The position numbers and the translations under genes were made by a program. The notes under the pieces were generated by a model, which worked only from the letters and a program-made list of their open reading frames with translations, ran no database searches and had not been told where the DNA came from. Below are positions 45,339 through 54,893 of a DNA stretch of 64,000 bases, in pieces. The DNA is from Pseudomonas sp. DC1.2 (GTDB lineage Bacteria; Pseudomonadota; Gammaproteobacteria; Pseudomonadales; Pseudomonadaceae). Numbering within the stretch: the first letter of the stretch is position 1; each line of letters starts with the position of its first letter. The DNA is taken from contig NZ_CP133782.1 in the NCBI RefSeq assembly GCF_034351645.1, positions 2,299,001 to 2,363,000 on the forward strand. Direction: 5' to 3'.

Positions 45339-47111
45339 TCACTTGATCATCAGAAGGTGTTCGACGACGGGCCCCAGCGCGAGCGCCGGCACGTAGTTCA
45401 GCAATCCGACCAGCAACACCGTGCCGATCAGCAGCACCACAAACAGCATGCCGTGCGTGGGCATGGTGCCGCCGGTGACCGCCAGGCGTTTCTTCGCGGC
45501 CAGGCTGCCGGCGACGGCGAGCACCGGGACGATGACGCCGAACCGGCCAAACCAGCTGGCGATGGCCAGTAACGTGTTGTAGAACGGGGTGTTCGCCGAC
45601 AGCCCGGCGAAGGCGCTGCCATTGTTGTTGGCCGCCGAGGTGAAGGCGTAGAGGATTTCCGAGAAACCGTGGGCGCCCGGATTGGCAATCCCTAACTTGC
45701 CAGCCTCGGCCATCACCGCGATGGCGGTTCCGAACAGCACCAGCATCGGTGTCACCAGAATCGCGATGGCGACCATTTTCATTTCATAGGCTTCAATTTT
45801 TTTGCCCAGGTATTCCGGTGTGCGGCCGATCATCAATCCGGCGATGAACACCGCCAGGATGGCGAACACCAACATGCCGTACAGACCGGACCCGGTGCCG
45901 CCGAACACCACCTCGCCCAGTTGCATCAGGACCATCGGCACCGCGCCGCCCAATGGGGTGAACGAGTCGTGCATCGCGTTGACCGCACCACAGGACGCGG
46001 CTGTTGTTACCGCCGCAAACAGGCTGGAGGCACTGATGCCGAAACGCAGTTCCTTGCCTTCCATGTTGCCGGCGGTGTTGTCGATACCCAGCGTGGAAAA
46101 CTGCGGATTGCCCAGTTGCTCGTAGTGGGTGACGGCAATCACCGCGATCACGAAGATGATCGTCATGGTGGCCAGCAGCGCCCACCCTTGGCGGATGTCG
46201 CCGACGATGTGGCCGAAGACGAAACACAGCGCTGTGGGGATCAGGAAAATCGCGATCAACTGCAAAAAGTTGGTGAGGGCGGTTGGGTTCTCGTAGGGGT
46301 GGGCCGAGTTCGCGTTGAAGAAGCCGCCGCCATTGGTGCCGAGCATCTTGATCGCCTCCTGTGAAGCGACCGGCCCCATGGCGAGGGTTTGCTTGTCGGT
46401 GCTGCTGGCCACCGTCACCGGGTTGCCCTGTGCATCAAGGGTTGGCTGACCCGCGTCATTGAGCACTGGAGCCTGATACTGCATGACCTCCAGGGTCGTG
46501 ACTTCTTTATAAGGGTCAAGGTTCTGAATCGTGCCCTGGCTGATAAAAAACAGCGCAAATACCAACGACAGCGGTAACAGAACCCACAGCGTGACGCGGG
46601 TGAGGTCGGCCCAGGCGTTGCCGATACTGGCCGTGCTGTGGCGTGCGAACCCGCGAATAAGCGCAACCGCCACGACAATGCCGGTGGCGGCTGACAGAAA
46701 GTTTTGCACCGTCAGCGCGAGCATTTGGGTCAGGTAGCTCATGGTCGATTCGCCGCTGTAGGCTTGCCAATCAGTGTTGGTGACAAAACTGGCGGCAGTG
46801 TTGAACGATGAATCAGGTGTGATCGCGCCAAAACCTTGGGGATTGAATGGCAGGACGCCTTGCAAGCGTTGTAAGGCGTAGACGGCGAGTAAACCCAGCG
46901 CGTTGAACAGAATCAGGGCCAGCGCGTAGTGCAGCCAGCTCATTTGCGTCTCAGGCTTGACGCCGGCCAGGCGATACAGCGGCGACTCGATGCGCGCGCC
47001 GAAGGCAAATCGCCCTTCCATTACGCGGGTCAGCCAGCGCCCGAGCGGCCAGGCCACAATGCCCAATGCCAGGAGAAAGGCCCCCAGGAGGACCCACGCT
47101 TGAGTCGTCAT
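45339..47111 (-). CDS. kdpA: Potassium-transporting ATPase K+-binding subunit KdpA
   Basis: 590 residues, slightly long for KdpA (about 560). Selectivity-filter segments include [53 protein letters not shown] and [15 protein letters not shown]. An extra loop near residues 200-230 ([19 protein letters not shown]) accounts for the length and is common in pseudomonads. K+ channel-like subunit in the inner membrane. ATG at 47111 overlaps the kdpF stop (CTATGA). Confidence 0.95.
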   Translation of the reverse strand: MTTQAWVLLGAFLLALGIVAWPLGRWLTRVMEGRFAFGARIESPLYRLAGVKPETQMSWLHYALALILFNALGLLAVYALQRLQGVLPFNPQGFGAITPDSSFNTAASFVTNTDWQAYSGESTMSYLTQMLALTVQNFLSAATGIVVAVALIRGFARHSTASIGNAWADLTRVTLWVLLPLSLVFALFFISQGTIQNLDPYKEVTTLEVMQYQAPVLNDAGQPTLDAQGNPVTVASSTDKQTLAMGPVASQEAIKMLGTNGGGFFNANSAHPYENPTALTNFLQLIAIFLIPTALCFVFGHIVGDIRQGWALLATMTIIFVIAVIAVTHYEQLGNPQFSTLGIDNTAGNMEGKELRFGISASSLFAAVTTAASCGAVNAMHDSFTPLGGAVPMVLMQLGEVVFGGTGSGLYGMLVFAILAVFIAGLMIGRTPEYLGKKIEAYEMKMVAIAILVTPMLVLFGTAIAVMAEAGKLGIANPGAHGFSEILYAFTSAANNNGSAFAGLSANTPFYNTLLAIASWFGRFGVIVPVLAVAGSLAAKKRLAVTGGTMPTHGMLFVVLLIGTVLLVGLLNYVPALALGPVVEHLLMIK

Positions 47112-47200
47112 AGAAAGTCCTCCGGAAACAGCAGCGCGGCAATCAGATAAACCAGCAGCCCGGCAGCGATGATGCTGCCGAACAGATAGAAGCCTGTCAT
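47108..47200 (-). CDS. kdpF: KdpF small subunit of the Kdp pump
   Basis: 30 residues, a single hydrophobic helix ([20 protein letters not shown], then [10 protein letters not shown]). It matches KdpF, a 29-residue lipid-facing stabiliser of the KdpABC complex in E. coli. Its stop overlaps the kdpA start and its start overlaps the end of a further small ORF, so it is translated in a tightly coupled series. AGGAGACGG upstream of the ATG. Confidence 0.88.
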   Translation of the reverse strand: MTGFYLFGSIIAAGLLVYLIAALLFPEDFL

Positions 47201-47292
47201 GACCGTCTCCTGTCGAGCGCCGCACAGCCTCGCGCCAAGCCGACCAGGCTAATGAAAAATAATCCACCGAGTAGCAGAAAGATAAAGTCCAT
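47197..47292 (-). CDS. 31-residue membrane ORF upstream of kdpF
   Basis: [20 protein letters not shown] is followed by [11 protein letters not shown]: one hydrophobic helix with a positive C-terminal end. It has an excellent ribosome site (GGAGGG, 7 bases before the ATG at 47292) and its stop overlaps the kdpF start (TCATGA). It heads the kdp transcript. Similar tiny ORFs precede kdpF in other pseudomonads; I do not know of any assigned role. Either a second KdpF-like accessory subunit or a coupling leader. Confidence 0.7.
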   Translation of the reverse strand: MDFIFLLLGGLFFISLVGLARGCAALDRRRS

Positions 47293-47365
47293 GGCATTCC
47301 CTCCAGCAGTGAGGCAAGCCTAGTCGGCCCTTTGGTAAGTTGTTGACAGGATGTTGGGGTAAAAA

Positions 47366-47383
47366 ATAAAGATCCTATAAAGA
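47366..47383 (-). promoter_or_regulatory. Candidate KdpE operator (direct repeat)
   Basis: ATAAAGA at 47366-47372 and again at 47377-47383 are 11 bases apart, one turn of the helix; read on the minus strand they are TCTTTAT repeats upstream of the kdp operon. KdpE of E. coli binds T-rich TTTATA-like tandem sites before its promoter. A TTGACA at 47343 on the plus strand, 17-18 bases before ATAAAG, could be part of the promoter of the divergent gene. Confidence 0.55.
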
Positions 47384-47548
47384 GACCGTTCGGACCCCAA
47401 GTGCGGGTCATCCATCGCCGTGTCCGGGCGGGTCGGTAACGACGCCGTCCCGATCCCCTGCAACTGCTAAGCTTCGTACTCGCGGCGCTTGAGGCGGTCG
47501 TTGACCGTCGGGCCAGCAACAGACGGCAATCTGCAAGGAGGCAGGCTG

Positions 47549-48349
47549 ATGGTGATCAAACGCGTAGGTGGTACGAGTGCGAGCAGCGTTCCCGAGCCGG
47601 TCGGTCGGGAGGAGGTGGAGCAGGTGCTGGCGCTGTTACTGGCCAGTCCGTTGTTCGCCAAGTCGAGGCGGATGGGCAGCCTGTTGCGGTTCCTGGCTGA
47701 GCACGACCTTAAGTTGTCGAGCGTTGCTCTCACTGAACACGCGATCGGGATCGGGGTGTTTTGCCGCGATCCAGCGGTTTATTGCACCGGCGATGATCCG
47801 GTCGTGCGGGTACAGGTCGGTCGGTTGCGGCGCAAGCTCGCCAGCTATTACGCCACGTTGGGCCAGCAGGATTTGGTACGGTTGAGCGTCCCGGCCGGTT
47901 GTTATCGGCTGGCGTATGAGCGATTTAGATCCAGGATGGAGGGTACCCGTCATCCGGTGTTACAGATTCAGCCGTTTACCTGCATCACCCTTGATGGCGA
48001 CGACTTTACTCGGGGCCTGTGTGAAGAGTTAAGTTGCAGGTTATTCGAGTCGTTTGAGCAGACGCAGACGCGTGCCAGCCATGTGTTGATGAAGGTGTCA
48101 CGCAGCAGCGTTCAAGCACCGGCCCAAGGGCGGGCGGGGCGGTGTAGCTATTCTTTGGAAGGTAGCGTGAGAGTGGAACTGACTCGTGTCCGGGCCTCGG
48201 TGCGTCTGGTTGATGCCGCTCAAGGGCGGATCCGCTGGTCCGAGCAGTTTGATCGCAGTCGTCCGTATAGCATCGCGACCCAGCAAGATCTGGCCGAGTC
48301 GATCTGTCGGTCGCTGACGGGTTATTTTGCCAAGGTTGACGATGGCTGA
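47549..48349 (+). CDS. Transcriptional regulator-like protein: winged helix plus TolB-like domain
   Basis: 266 residues. Residues about 15-110 ([52 protein letters not shown]) match the DNA-binding part found fused to TPR or adenylate cyclase-type modules; residues about 135-260 contain a TolB-like/CyaB-type domain ([46 protein letters not shown]). No cyclase catalytic domain follows. It is divergent from kdp but not an obvious KdpE replacement; it converges on the unknown gene at 48394. ATG 47549 has GCAAGGAGG upstream. Whether it binds DNA or acts in a signalling chain is not known. Confidence 0.6.
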   Translation: MVIKRVGGTSASSVPEPVGREEVEQVLALLLASPLFAKSRRMGSLLRFLAEHDLKLSSVALTEHAIGIGVFCRDPAVYCTGDDPVVRVQVGRLRRKLASYYATLGQQDLVRLSVPAGCYRLAYERFRSRMEGTRHPVLQIQPFTCITLDGDDFTRGLCEELSCRLFESFEQTQTRASHVLMKVSRSSVQAPAQGRAGRCSYSLEGSVRVELTRVRASVRLVDAAQGRIRWSEQFDRSRPYSIATQQDLAESICRSLTGYFAKVDDG

Positions 48350-48361
48350 GCCGGGTAGAGA

Positions 48362-48382
48362 GGGGCAACCTACAGTTGCCCC
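48362..48382. terminator. Hairpin between convergent genes
   Basis: GGGGCAAC-CTACA-GTTGCCCC, an 8-bp stem with a 5-nt loop, 12-20 bases after the regulator stop and 12 bases from the stop of the gene at 48394. No good T run follows on either strand, but the position suits a bidirectional terminator. Confidence 0.6.
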
Positions 48383-48393
48383 CGATGCTGCTG

Positions 48394-49134
48394 TTACACG
48401 ATTGTCCAACTGCCGCCAGAGTAGAGACGGGTCGCGTTGTTATCGAAGGTCATGTCGATCTCGATCGATTGCGAGCGCGAGGTGCTGAACATGGTGCTCG
48501 TCTGCACGTTCTGCTCAAACCATACCAGGATCGTTTCGACGGGAGTCAGCACAGTAGATCCTGTGACCACTTGTTGTGAAGCGACGTAGATGGGGGTCGT
48601 GACCTGTACGCCATCGATGCCGGTGGAAAGTTGACTCACCCCTGGGTGAATTGGACCGTAGTTGTTCACCAGGGTGATGGAGGTATTAGGGCCGGCGCTC
48701 GTTGGCTGGCCGAGAAGGCCGGAATTATCGAGTATTGCCTGTTGGCCGAGCCCGATGTTGACGAGGTTGGTCGATACATCAACCTGCACATTGGCCTGGA
48801 AAGAGTTGGAGCCGAACAACTGATACTGCGGCGTCCAACTGAAGGTGCTGTTGCTCAGGTACTGGACATAGGATTGCCAGACTACGTTGTAGGCCTCATT
48901 ACCGACCTTCTTGGCAAAGCACAGTTTGTAGCCTGATTGCTTGAGTGTGGTCAGGTCGCCTGAGGCAATCTGGATTTTGACCACTTTCTGAGTGGCTGCC
49001 AGGGTCGACGCCAGCACCTTGCTGTAATCGGAAGGTTTCAGTGCCTGAGTGGCGCCCAGAAGCGACTTGACGGCCGCTTGCACGTCATCGTGCAGTTTCT
49101 GGTTTTGTTTGGTTACAGCGTTTGACTGACTCAT
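48394..49134 (-). CDS. Unrecognised protein, beta-rich
   Basis: 246 residues with no signal peptide, membrane segment or known motif that I can name. Residues about 1-60 are helical and charged; from about 65 the sequence alternates small and hydrophobic residues with many Ser, Thr, Asn, Gln and Val (FSWTPQYQLFGSNSFQ, NLVNIGLGQQAIL, TPVETILVWFEQNVQT), as in beta-sandwich proteins. The end SIEIDMTFDNNATRLYSGGS could be a strand-rich lectin- or toxin-like tail. The ATG at 49134 has AGAGGGTCATC upstream. It faces a TolB-like regulator. Base composition and codon use are not strikingly foreign. Possibly secreted by a signal-free route or intracellular. Confidence 0.5.
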   Translation of the reverse strand: MSQSNAVTKQNQKLHDDVQAAVKSLLGATQALKPSDYSKVLASTLAATQKVVKIQIASGDLTTLKQSGYKLCFAKKVGNEAYNVVWQSYVQYLSNSTFSWTPQYQLFGSNSFQANVQVDVSTNLVNIGLGQQAILDNSGLLGQPTSAGPNTSITLVNNYGPIHPGVSQLSTGIDGVQVTTPIYVASQQVVTGSTVLTPVETILVWFEQNVQTSTMFSTSRSQSIEIDMTFDNNATRLYSGGSWTIV

Positions 49135-49555
49135 GATGACCCTCTGTCTTGGTTGTGTGTTGGGCAATCAATGGGCAGCGGGCGTGGAATTCGACCCATA
49201 TCAGGCAGCACCCGTGACAGTTCTTCCATGCCTCCACTGGTGGGAGGCGGGCGGTGCCGATGATGTGTCACAACCCTGTAAGCACATTGACGGCTTCACA
49301 GTAGGCGCCGGTAACAGGGGGATAAAGTGTCGTGGTGTTACATTCGCGGAGGCCCCGGTGCTACGCCAATGCGTCAGGTAACAACCGGCGTAGCGCTGAT
49401 GTATCACCGAGCAAGACAGCGCGGTTGTCTTCAACACATCCTGGACATCGCACTTTTCTTTCTAAGTTGGCCGGGCTTAAGGCATTTTGCTGGCCCCTAA
49501 ACCCTTGAGGTATTGCCACAATCGCCATCATTTTCAGATGGTTAGGTGAATTCAA
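49135..49555. other. 421-base gap with one inverted repeat
   Basis: No gene is supported. It holds GCTACGCC (49360-49367) and GGCGTAGC (49387-49394), an 8-bp inverted repeat with a 19-base loop, and CCTCC..GGAGG near 49228. Both lie upstream of the exported protein at 49556. Their role is unknown. Confidence 0.45.
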
Positions 49556-49876
49556 GTGCGCACTCTATTGATCTCGCTCGCCCTGGCGAGCGTGGCTGTC
49601 TCTGTCGAGGCCAAAGAGTTGATGGCGAACGATCGGTATATGTGCAGTTGGGGCGCGGGGACGGCTGCCAGGGCGCAGGAGCTGAAACTGTCGGGTGTCT
49701 CACTGTATGCCGCTCGCCAGAAGCTACAGTCTTACACCTTCAATAAGTCGTGGATGCGAATGATGGCTTTGGGTATTACCGAACAAACCTATGACAGTTC
49801 GTCACGAATTAAACCGGCGGCAGTCCGGCAGAGTTTTTATGAAGAGTGTGTGAAGTACAAGTTGGCGCGCAGGTGA
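49556..49876 (+). CDS. Small exported protein of unknown function
   Basis: 106 residues. The first 19 residues (MRTLLISLALASVAVSVEA, GTG start) form a signal peptide, so the mature 87-residue protein is periplasmic. Mature part has two cysteines (MCSW, EECVKYK), which could form a disulfide, and a basic C-terminus. AGGTGAATTC precedes the GTG. Not recognised. Confidence 0.6.
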   Translation: MRTLLISLALASVAVSVEAKELMANDRYMCSWGAGTAARAQELKLSGVSLYAARQKLQSYTFNKSWMRMMALGITEQTYDSSSRIKPAAVRQSFYEECVKYKLARR

Positions 49877-50000
49877 CGCTCACCGTCGCTGCGTATCATT
49901 TGTCCTGTCGATAGTTACCATCATAAATTGCACGTTTTGTTTTTTTGGCAAAGGAGGAGGATAGCGCCATACCGATTCTGTTTTTGAAGGAAACCGCGCG

Positions 50001-50672
50001 ATGAGAATTTCAACCCTGCTGAGTCTTCTCGCCGTACTGACTGGTGGCCTTGTCACCATCGCGCCCGCTTACGCAGCCGAAGAACAGTCCTGCCATTTTC
50101 TGCCCCTGTCCGACAGCACTGCTGGCCTGCAACATGGGCAATCGGTGGGGGTGCTTTACAGCGAAAACACGCTCAATACCCTGCAATACCTTGAGCAGTA
50201 CCACGCCGTCGCGCTCAAAGGTGCCAAGAGCGCCGGGCTCGACTCGCGTATCAGCAACGCTTTTATCAACAGTTCCGACCCTGCGTTGGCAATCAACTGG
50301 CTCAAGGATTCACTGCAAAAGCAGTTTGCCTCGGTGACCGTTTACGACAACTTGGATGCACTGGTGCAAGCCCGCCCGGATGTGGTGGTGATGCTGGACA
50401 CCTACAGCAGCCTTGTCACACAGCGTAATACTCACGTCGAAGCGCGCTTCCTCGCCAAATTTTACGATTCGAACCTGCAGTACATCGGCAAGGCCGAAGG
50501 CTCGAGCGGCAAGCAATTGTCGTCGATTTGGGTCCATGGCAAAGCAGCGCCGGAAATTGCCGCGCAAATAGATCAACAGCGCGACCTTCAGGTAGATGCG
50601 TTGAAGAAATTCGATGCATCGCTGAAGGCCTTTGTGACGTCCAACGAAGTCGCTCGGCTGGCAACCAAGTAA
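50001..50672 (+). CDS. Periplasmic protein of unknown function
   Basis: 223 residues. Signal peptide at residues 1-25 (MRISTLLSLLAVLTGGLVTI, then APAYAAEE, cut at AYA-A). The rest has LQYLEQYHAVALKGAKSAGLD, SDPALAINWLKDSLQKQFASVTVYDNLDAL and TYSSLVTQRNTHVEARFLAKFYDS, a mixed alpha/beta arrangement resembling small lipoprotein-associated assembly proteins (YajG/DUF4136-like), but I cannot name a family. ATG 50001 with TTGAAGGAAACC upstream. Monocistronic by spacing. Confidence 0.55.
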   Translation: MRISTLLSLLAVLTGGLVTIAPAYAAEEQSCHFLPLSDSTAGLQHGQSVGVLYSENTLNTLQYLEQYHAVALKGAKSAGLDSRISNAFINSSDPALAINWLKDSLQKQFASVTVYDNLDALVQARPDVVVMLDTYSSLVTQRNTHVEARFLAKFYDSNLQYIGKAEGSSGKQLSSIWVHGKAAPEIAAQIDQQRDLQVDALKKFDASLKAFVTSNEVARLATK

Positions 50673-50801
50673 TGGCGTGATTCATTAGCTGAACCTATGC
50701 TGTCGGTCAGCGATGTTTCATTATGTTTCACACGGCCTGGGGACTTAGGATGAAGACTCAGACCGTGCTTTGCCCCGCTTGCAGCCAAAGGGAACGAAAA
50801 A

Positions 50802-51002
50802 ATGAAGTCGAACCTCCTCAAAGTCGTGTTGATTGCCGGCGCATTGCTTCTGAGCGCCTGCTCCGGCGTCAGCAGCAGCAGCTGTTTCTCACAAGACTGC
50901 CAATCGCTTGATAGCCATAACCCCAACAAGCTGAAGTTTGGCGGCAGCGCCATCGGCAATAACTTCAATCAGTACAGCTCGGGGCTGTTGCACGACGACT
51001 GA
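50802..51002 (+). CDS. Small lipoprotein
   Basis: 66 residues with a lipoprotein signal peptide, lipobox LSAC (Cys20). The mature 47 residues contain two more Cys (SSSCFSQDC) and end LLHDD. Function unknown; small lipoproteins with disulfide-capable loops are common in pseudomonad outer membranes. The ATG at 50802 has AAGGGAACG upstream. Confidence 0.65.
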   Translation: MKSNLLKVVLIAGALLLSACSGVSSSSCFSQDCQSLDSHNPNKLKFGGSAIGNNFNQYSSGLLHDD

Positions 51003-51278
51003 GGGGCTGGGTCCTCTCATCCAGGATCACCGACAGGTCTTGCCGGTGATGCCTGATTTCAGCCGCTCGGAAAAAGTCGACTCAAACGCCATCGCCTCTG
51101 CCTCCACCGTCGTTGTCTACCTCAGATCCTTCAGGCTCTGCCCGGTTTTATTCCCCCAACGCTCGCCACACTGTCCAGTCCGGTACTGAAATATCGACCT
51201 CGATGTTTCGATATCGAAGCTTGCCGTGATCAAATAGCTGCCGGCGTTTGCTAAGCAACCCCTGACCTGGAGCAGAAA
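51003..51278. other. 276-base gap with two hairpins
   Basis: ATCACCG (51026-51032) pairs with CGGTGAT (51044-51050), a likely terminator-like stem after the lipoprotein gene. ATATCGA (51191-51197) and TCGATAT (51208-51214) form a second inverted repeat 65 bases before the cytochrome start, possibly a regulator site. No gene. Confidence 0.5.
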
Positions 51279-51668
51279 ATGAAAAACACCGCAGCACTGA
51301 CTTTTACCTTGATGCTCGTTGCAGGATTACTCGGCACCCCGGTAGAAGCGGCCGGTGACGCTGAAGCAGGCGGCAAACTCTTCAACCGCACCTGCGGTGG
51401 TTGTCATCAGGTTGGCGGTTCGGCACGTGGCGGCTTTGGTCCCCAGCTCAATGGTGTTTTCGGGCGTGTGGCCGGCAGTACGTCGGACTACCCGTATTCG
51501 GACGCTATGAAATCATCCGGCGTGGTCTGGACCCGCGAAACCCTGGCGGCCTATATCGAGAACCCCAAAGCTGTGGTCTCTGGAACCCGCATGATCTTCT
51601 GGGGGATCAGCGATCCGGAAAAAATCGAAAACCTGCTGGCCTACCTGCAGACATTTCAGCCGCAGTAA
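51279..51668 (+). CDS. c-type cytochrome, class I
   Basis: 129 residues. Signal peptide at about residues 1-25 (MKNTAALTFTLMLVAGLLGTP, then VEAAG). Heme c motif CGGCH near residue 41 and a distal Met in GTRMIFWG near residue 108 give a monoheme cytochrome c, class I/mitochondrial-like. Periplasmic electron carrier; partner unknown. ATG 51279 with CCTGGAGCAG upstream. The 'YPYSDAMKSSGVVW' segment is typical of this group. Confidence 0.9.
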   Translation: MKNTAALTFTLMLVAGLLGTPVEAAGDAEAGGKLFNRTCGGCHQVGGSARGGFGPQLNGVFGRVAGSTSDYPYSDAMKSSGVVWTRETLAAYIENPKAVVSGTRMIFWGISDPEKIENLLAYLQTFQPQ

Positions 51669-51810
51669 TTTGTGCCTGCGGTGGGAATAGGTTGACTCAA
51701 TCTCTGTTCATGTCCTTTAGACGGCATCTACTGGCTCATTGGCGTTAGTCGGTCATCTGCTGGCGCGTTAGAGTCAGCGCAACGTTCTTGGCAACCCCCG
51801 GATAATCCTG

Positions 51811-52809
51811 ATGACCCGCCCTCGTTTTCTGCCCGACAACTTCACCTTGACCCTGATGGGTGTGGTGACTCTGGCTAGCGTGCTGCCCGCCAGCGGTCAA
51901 ACAGCGGTCGGTTTTGGCTGGCTGACCAACATTGCCATTGCCCTCCTGTTTTTTCTGCATGGCGCTAAGCTTTCTCGCGAGTCGATCATTGCCGGTGCCG
52001 GTCACTGGCGTCTGCATTTGCTGGTGTTCGGTTTGACCTTTGTTGTTTTTCCGTTGCTCGGTCTGGCGCTCAAACCACTGCTTTCACCGCTGATCGGCAA
52101 CGATCTGTACATGGGCATGCTTTACCTCTGTGCGCTTCCGGCGACAGTGCAGTCAGCGATTGCGTTTACCTCGCTTGCGCGTGGCAACGTCCCGGCGGCG
52201 ATTTGCAGTGCCGCGGCATCCAGCCTGTTTGGCATCTTTCTCACGCCGTTGCTGGTGACGCTGCTGCTGGATGTCCACGGCAATGGCGGCTCGACGCTTG
52301 ACGCCATTCTGAAGATCGGCGTGCAACTGCTCCTGCCGTTTATTGCTGGGCAAATCGCTCGGCGCTGGATGGGGTCTTGGGTAGGACGCAACAAGAATTG
52401 GCTGAAGTTCGTTGACCAAGGGTCGATCCTGTTAGTGGTCTACGGGGCGTTCAGCGAGGCAGTGAACGAAGGTATTTGGCACCAGATCCCGCTCTGGGAG
52501 CTGGCCGGGCTGGTCGTGGCCTGCTGCGTGTTGCTGGCGCTGGTATTGCTGGCGTCCACTGTAGTTGGCAAAGCCTTTGGCTTCAGCCAGGAAGACCGCA
52601 TCACGATTCTGTTTTGCGGTTCGAAGAAAAGCCTGGCGACCGGCGTGCCGATGGCCCAAGTGTTGTTCGCCGGGAGCACCATGGGGGTGTTGATTTTGCC
52701 GCTGATGCTGTTTCATCAAATACAGTTGATGGTTTGCGCAGTGCTGGCGCAGAAATATGCCAAGCGCCAGGAGTCAGTGGCTGAACTGATGGGGCAGGTG
52801 GATCCTTGA
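51811..52809 (+). CDS. BASS family transporter (YfeH-like bile acid:sodium symporter family)
   Basis: 332 residues, about nine membrane helices. LPDNFTLTLMGVVTLASVLPASG and GMLYLCALPATVQSAIAFTSLARGN are the conserved sites of the SBF-like/YfeH group of putative Na+-dependent symporters. GSKKSLATGVPMAQVLF near residue 268 matches the second crossover helix. Substrate unknown. Start ATG 51811. Converges on the chemoreceptor gene at 54778 with a hairpin between. Confidence 0.87.
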   Translation: MTRPRFLPDNFTLTLMGVVTLASVLPASGQTAVGFGWLTNIAIALLFFLHGAKLSRESIIAGAGHWRLHLLVFGLTFVVFPLLGLALKPLLSPLIGNDLYMGMLYLCALPATVQSAIAFTSLARGNVPAAICSAAASSLFGIFLTPLLVTLLLDVHGNGGSTLDAILKIGVQLLLPFIAGQIARRWMGSWVGRNKNWLKFVDQGSILLVVYGAFSEAVNEGIWHQIPLWELAGLVVACCVLLALVLLASTVVGKAFGFSQEDRITILFCGSKKSLATGVPMAQVLFAGSTMGVLILPLMLFHQIQLMVCAVLAQKYAKRQESVAELMGQVDP

Positions 52810-52885
52810 TCATCAGCATTGGGTCTGCCAACAGGCCTGGGGATTTCTCAGGCGCGCGCTGATCGTACTGATTGTGGCGGTCTGC

Positions 52886-52915
52886 GGCCTGCGACGCGTG
52901 AGCGCGCCGCAGGCC
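52886..52915. terminator. Hairpin between convergent BASS and chemoreceptor genes
   Basis: GGCCTGCG (52886-52893) pairs with CGCAGGCC (52908-52915) across a 14-base loop. Probably a bidirectional terminator, though the T run is short. Confidence 0.55.
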
Positions 52916-52942
52916 TTGAGAGCACACGCTCTACATGTTGAA

Positions 52943-54778
52943 TCAAGACACCACGGAGCGCAGTTCACCTGCCAACAACGAAAGCTCGTCAGCGGTAACG
53001 GCGTTATCTTCTATGCCCTCCATCAACACGACGCTGCCGTTACGAATCTCCGTTACGTTGCGGTTAATGTCTTCCGATACGGCATGCTGCTGAACTGCCG
53101 CACTGGCGATCTGGGTGTTCATGCCGACAATCCGCTTAACGCCTTCATTGATGGCGTCCAGACTTGTCGATGCCTGATCGGCAGAGGCAATGCAATCCTG
53201 CGCTCTGTCCTTGCCGGCCTTCATTTGCTCTACGGCCGCTGACGTCGCGAGTTGCAACTCTTGAATGATTCGACGGATTTCTTCAGTCGAACGCTGTGTG
53301 CGTGACGCCAGGGTTCGAACTTCGTCGGCGACGACGGCAAAGCCACGGCCTTGTTCCCCGGCGCGGGCCGCTTCGATGGCCGCATTCAACGCTAGCAGGT
53401 TGGTTTGATCGGCGATGTTGCGGATCACCTCAATGACGCCACCAATCTCTTGGCTGTGTACGGCAAGCGCTGAAACTTTTTGCGCGCTGAGTTCAACTTC
53501 GTTGGCCAAGGCTTCAATCGTCACCCGAGTGTCCTGCATCACCACCAAGCCGCTGCTTGAGGCGTGGCTGGCTTGCTCAGCTGCGTGGGCGGCACCTTCA
53601 GTGTTCTGCGCCACGTCGGCAACGCTTGCGGTCATCTCGTTTATCGCCGTGGCGACTTGCTCGGTTTCACCCTGTTGTGAGTTCATCGATTGCTTCGCAC
53701 GATCAATGGACAATCCCAAGCGGGAGGCCGCCTCTGATACCGACTGAGAACTACGCTCGACTTGAGCCAGCGAAGTACCAAAAGCCTGCACCATGTGATT
53801 TAGGCCATTCCCCACGTCCGCCATTTCATCTTTCCCTCGCACCTGGACGCGAGCCCTGAGATCGCCCTGAGCGATAAGACGCGTGGCGCTCAGCACCTCA
53901 TCAATGGCTCTGCGCATCGCACTGTAGATACCGCTGAACGCATAAATCAGCAGCAACCCCATGAAGGTAAACATGGCCAGGATCAACGTCCTCTCAGAGG
54001 ATTTCTTTTGGATTCTTTGTTCCAGCACCTCAAACAGCGCGTCCTGCAGGATGTCCTGAGCCTTGTACAACTCGGCGACAACAGCATTGCCCTTCGCCAG
54101 CAAACCCTGCGTGCCGCCCACGTTGTCACGTGTCGCACCGATCAGCGCCTCGAGGTCACTGCGCAAGCTGTCCAGATTCGTGAGAGAGCTAGTCACCGGC
54201 AACTGAATTTTATCGGCGAGTGCCGGCTCTTTACGGCGCAGGAGGCTTAGGCTTTGCTGAAGGTCTTTGCGCATCTGCGTCTCTTGCTTGAGCAGTGACT
54301 TCAGCGAAAACCGGGTGCTATCGCTCAGCGGTTGCCCCTCCCGCAGACCACTGGCCATGCCGCGGAGCTGGCCCACGACATTGATTTGCCGCGGTAGCCG
54401 CAAGGTGCTCTGGTCGATCATGAACAGCGACGCGTAATCTTCATCCAGCACCATTCCTGAGGTGGCCGAGACGAAATACACGAAATTCAACGTCTCTGTC
54501 AGTTGATCGTTCCAATCGTCGAACGCCTTGGTCTGGCTGGCATCGACTTTTACCCCATCAATCAGCCGCTGCGCCCCTGAGCGCAAGCGTTGTACGCGGT
54601 CACCGGTTTCGAGCTCCGCGTTGAATCGTCGGTCAGTGGTTTCAAGTTTCGAGAACGCGTCTTGCAACTTTGCCTGATTGGCTGACAGGTCGGCTTGAGC
54701 CGTTGAGTCGCTGCTCAGCAGGCGGTTCGTTAAGGCCCGCTGCAACATTGATAACCGTGGCTTCTTCGTCCACCTCAT
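52943..54778 (-). CDS. Methyl-accepting chemotaxis protein lacking the first membrane helix
   Basis: 611 residues. A helical sensor region (residues about 10-265), one membrane segment (residues about 270-292, [20 protein letters not shown]), a HAMP domain ([19 protein letters not shown]), and the signalling domain with the hairpin tip [20 protein letters not shown] and the flanking methylation helices. In relatives of this class the sensor is held between two membrane helices; here the ORF begins inside the first helical region ([21 protein letters not shown]) and no signal anchor precedes it. Upstream is AT-rich with no matching frame. So the gene appears truncated at its 5' end, or has lost its anchor and faces the cytoplasm. 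Function uncertain. Confidence 0.8.
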   Translation of the reverse strand: MRWTKKPRLSMLQRALTNRLLSSDSTAQADLSANQAKLQDAFSKLETTDRRFNAELETGDRVQRLRSGAQRLIDGVKVDASQTKAFDDWNDQLTETLNFVYFVSATSGMVLDEDYASLFMIDQSTLRLPRQINVVGQLRGMASGLREGQPLSDSTRFSLKSLLKQETQMRKDLQQSLSLLRRKEPALADKIQLPVTSSLTNLDSLRSDLEALIGATRDNVGGTQGLLAKGNAVVAELYKAQDILQDALFEVLEQRIQKKSSERTLILAMFTFMGLLLIYAFSGIYSAMRRAIDEVLSATRLIAQGDLRARVQVRGKDEMADVGNGLNHMVQAFGTSLAQVERSSQSVSEAASRLGLSIDRAKQSMNSQQGETEQVATAINEMTASVADVAQNTEGAAHAAEQASHASSSGLVVMQDTRVTIEALANEVELSAQKVSALAVHSQEIGGVIEVIRNIADQTNLLALNAAIEAARAGEQGRGFAVVADEVRTLASRTQRSTEEIRRIIQELQLATSAAVEQMKAGKDRAQDCIASADQASTSLDAINEGVKRIVGMNTQIASAAVQQHAVSEDINRNVTEIRNGSVVLMEGIEDNAVTADELSLLAGELRSVVS

Positions 54779-54893
54779 GGCGCGATAGCGCTTCTTACTG
54801 AGAGTCCGCGGGCGGCTTGAGGGTGGTCCGTGAAAACGTAAGTAAATAAAATTTCATTGAGGCTTTCGACGGCGATGCTAATAACTTTAAATA

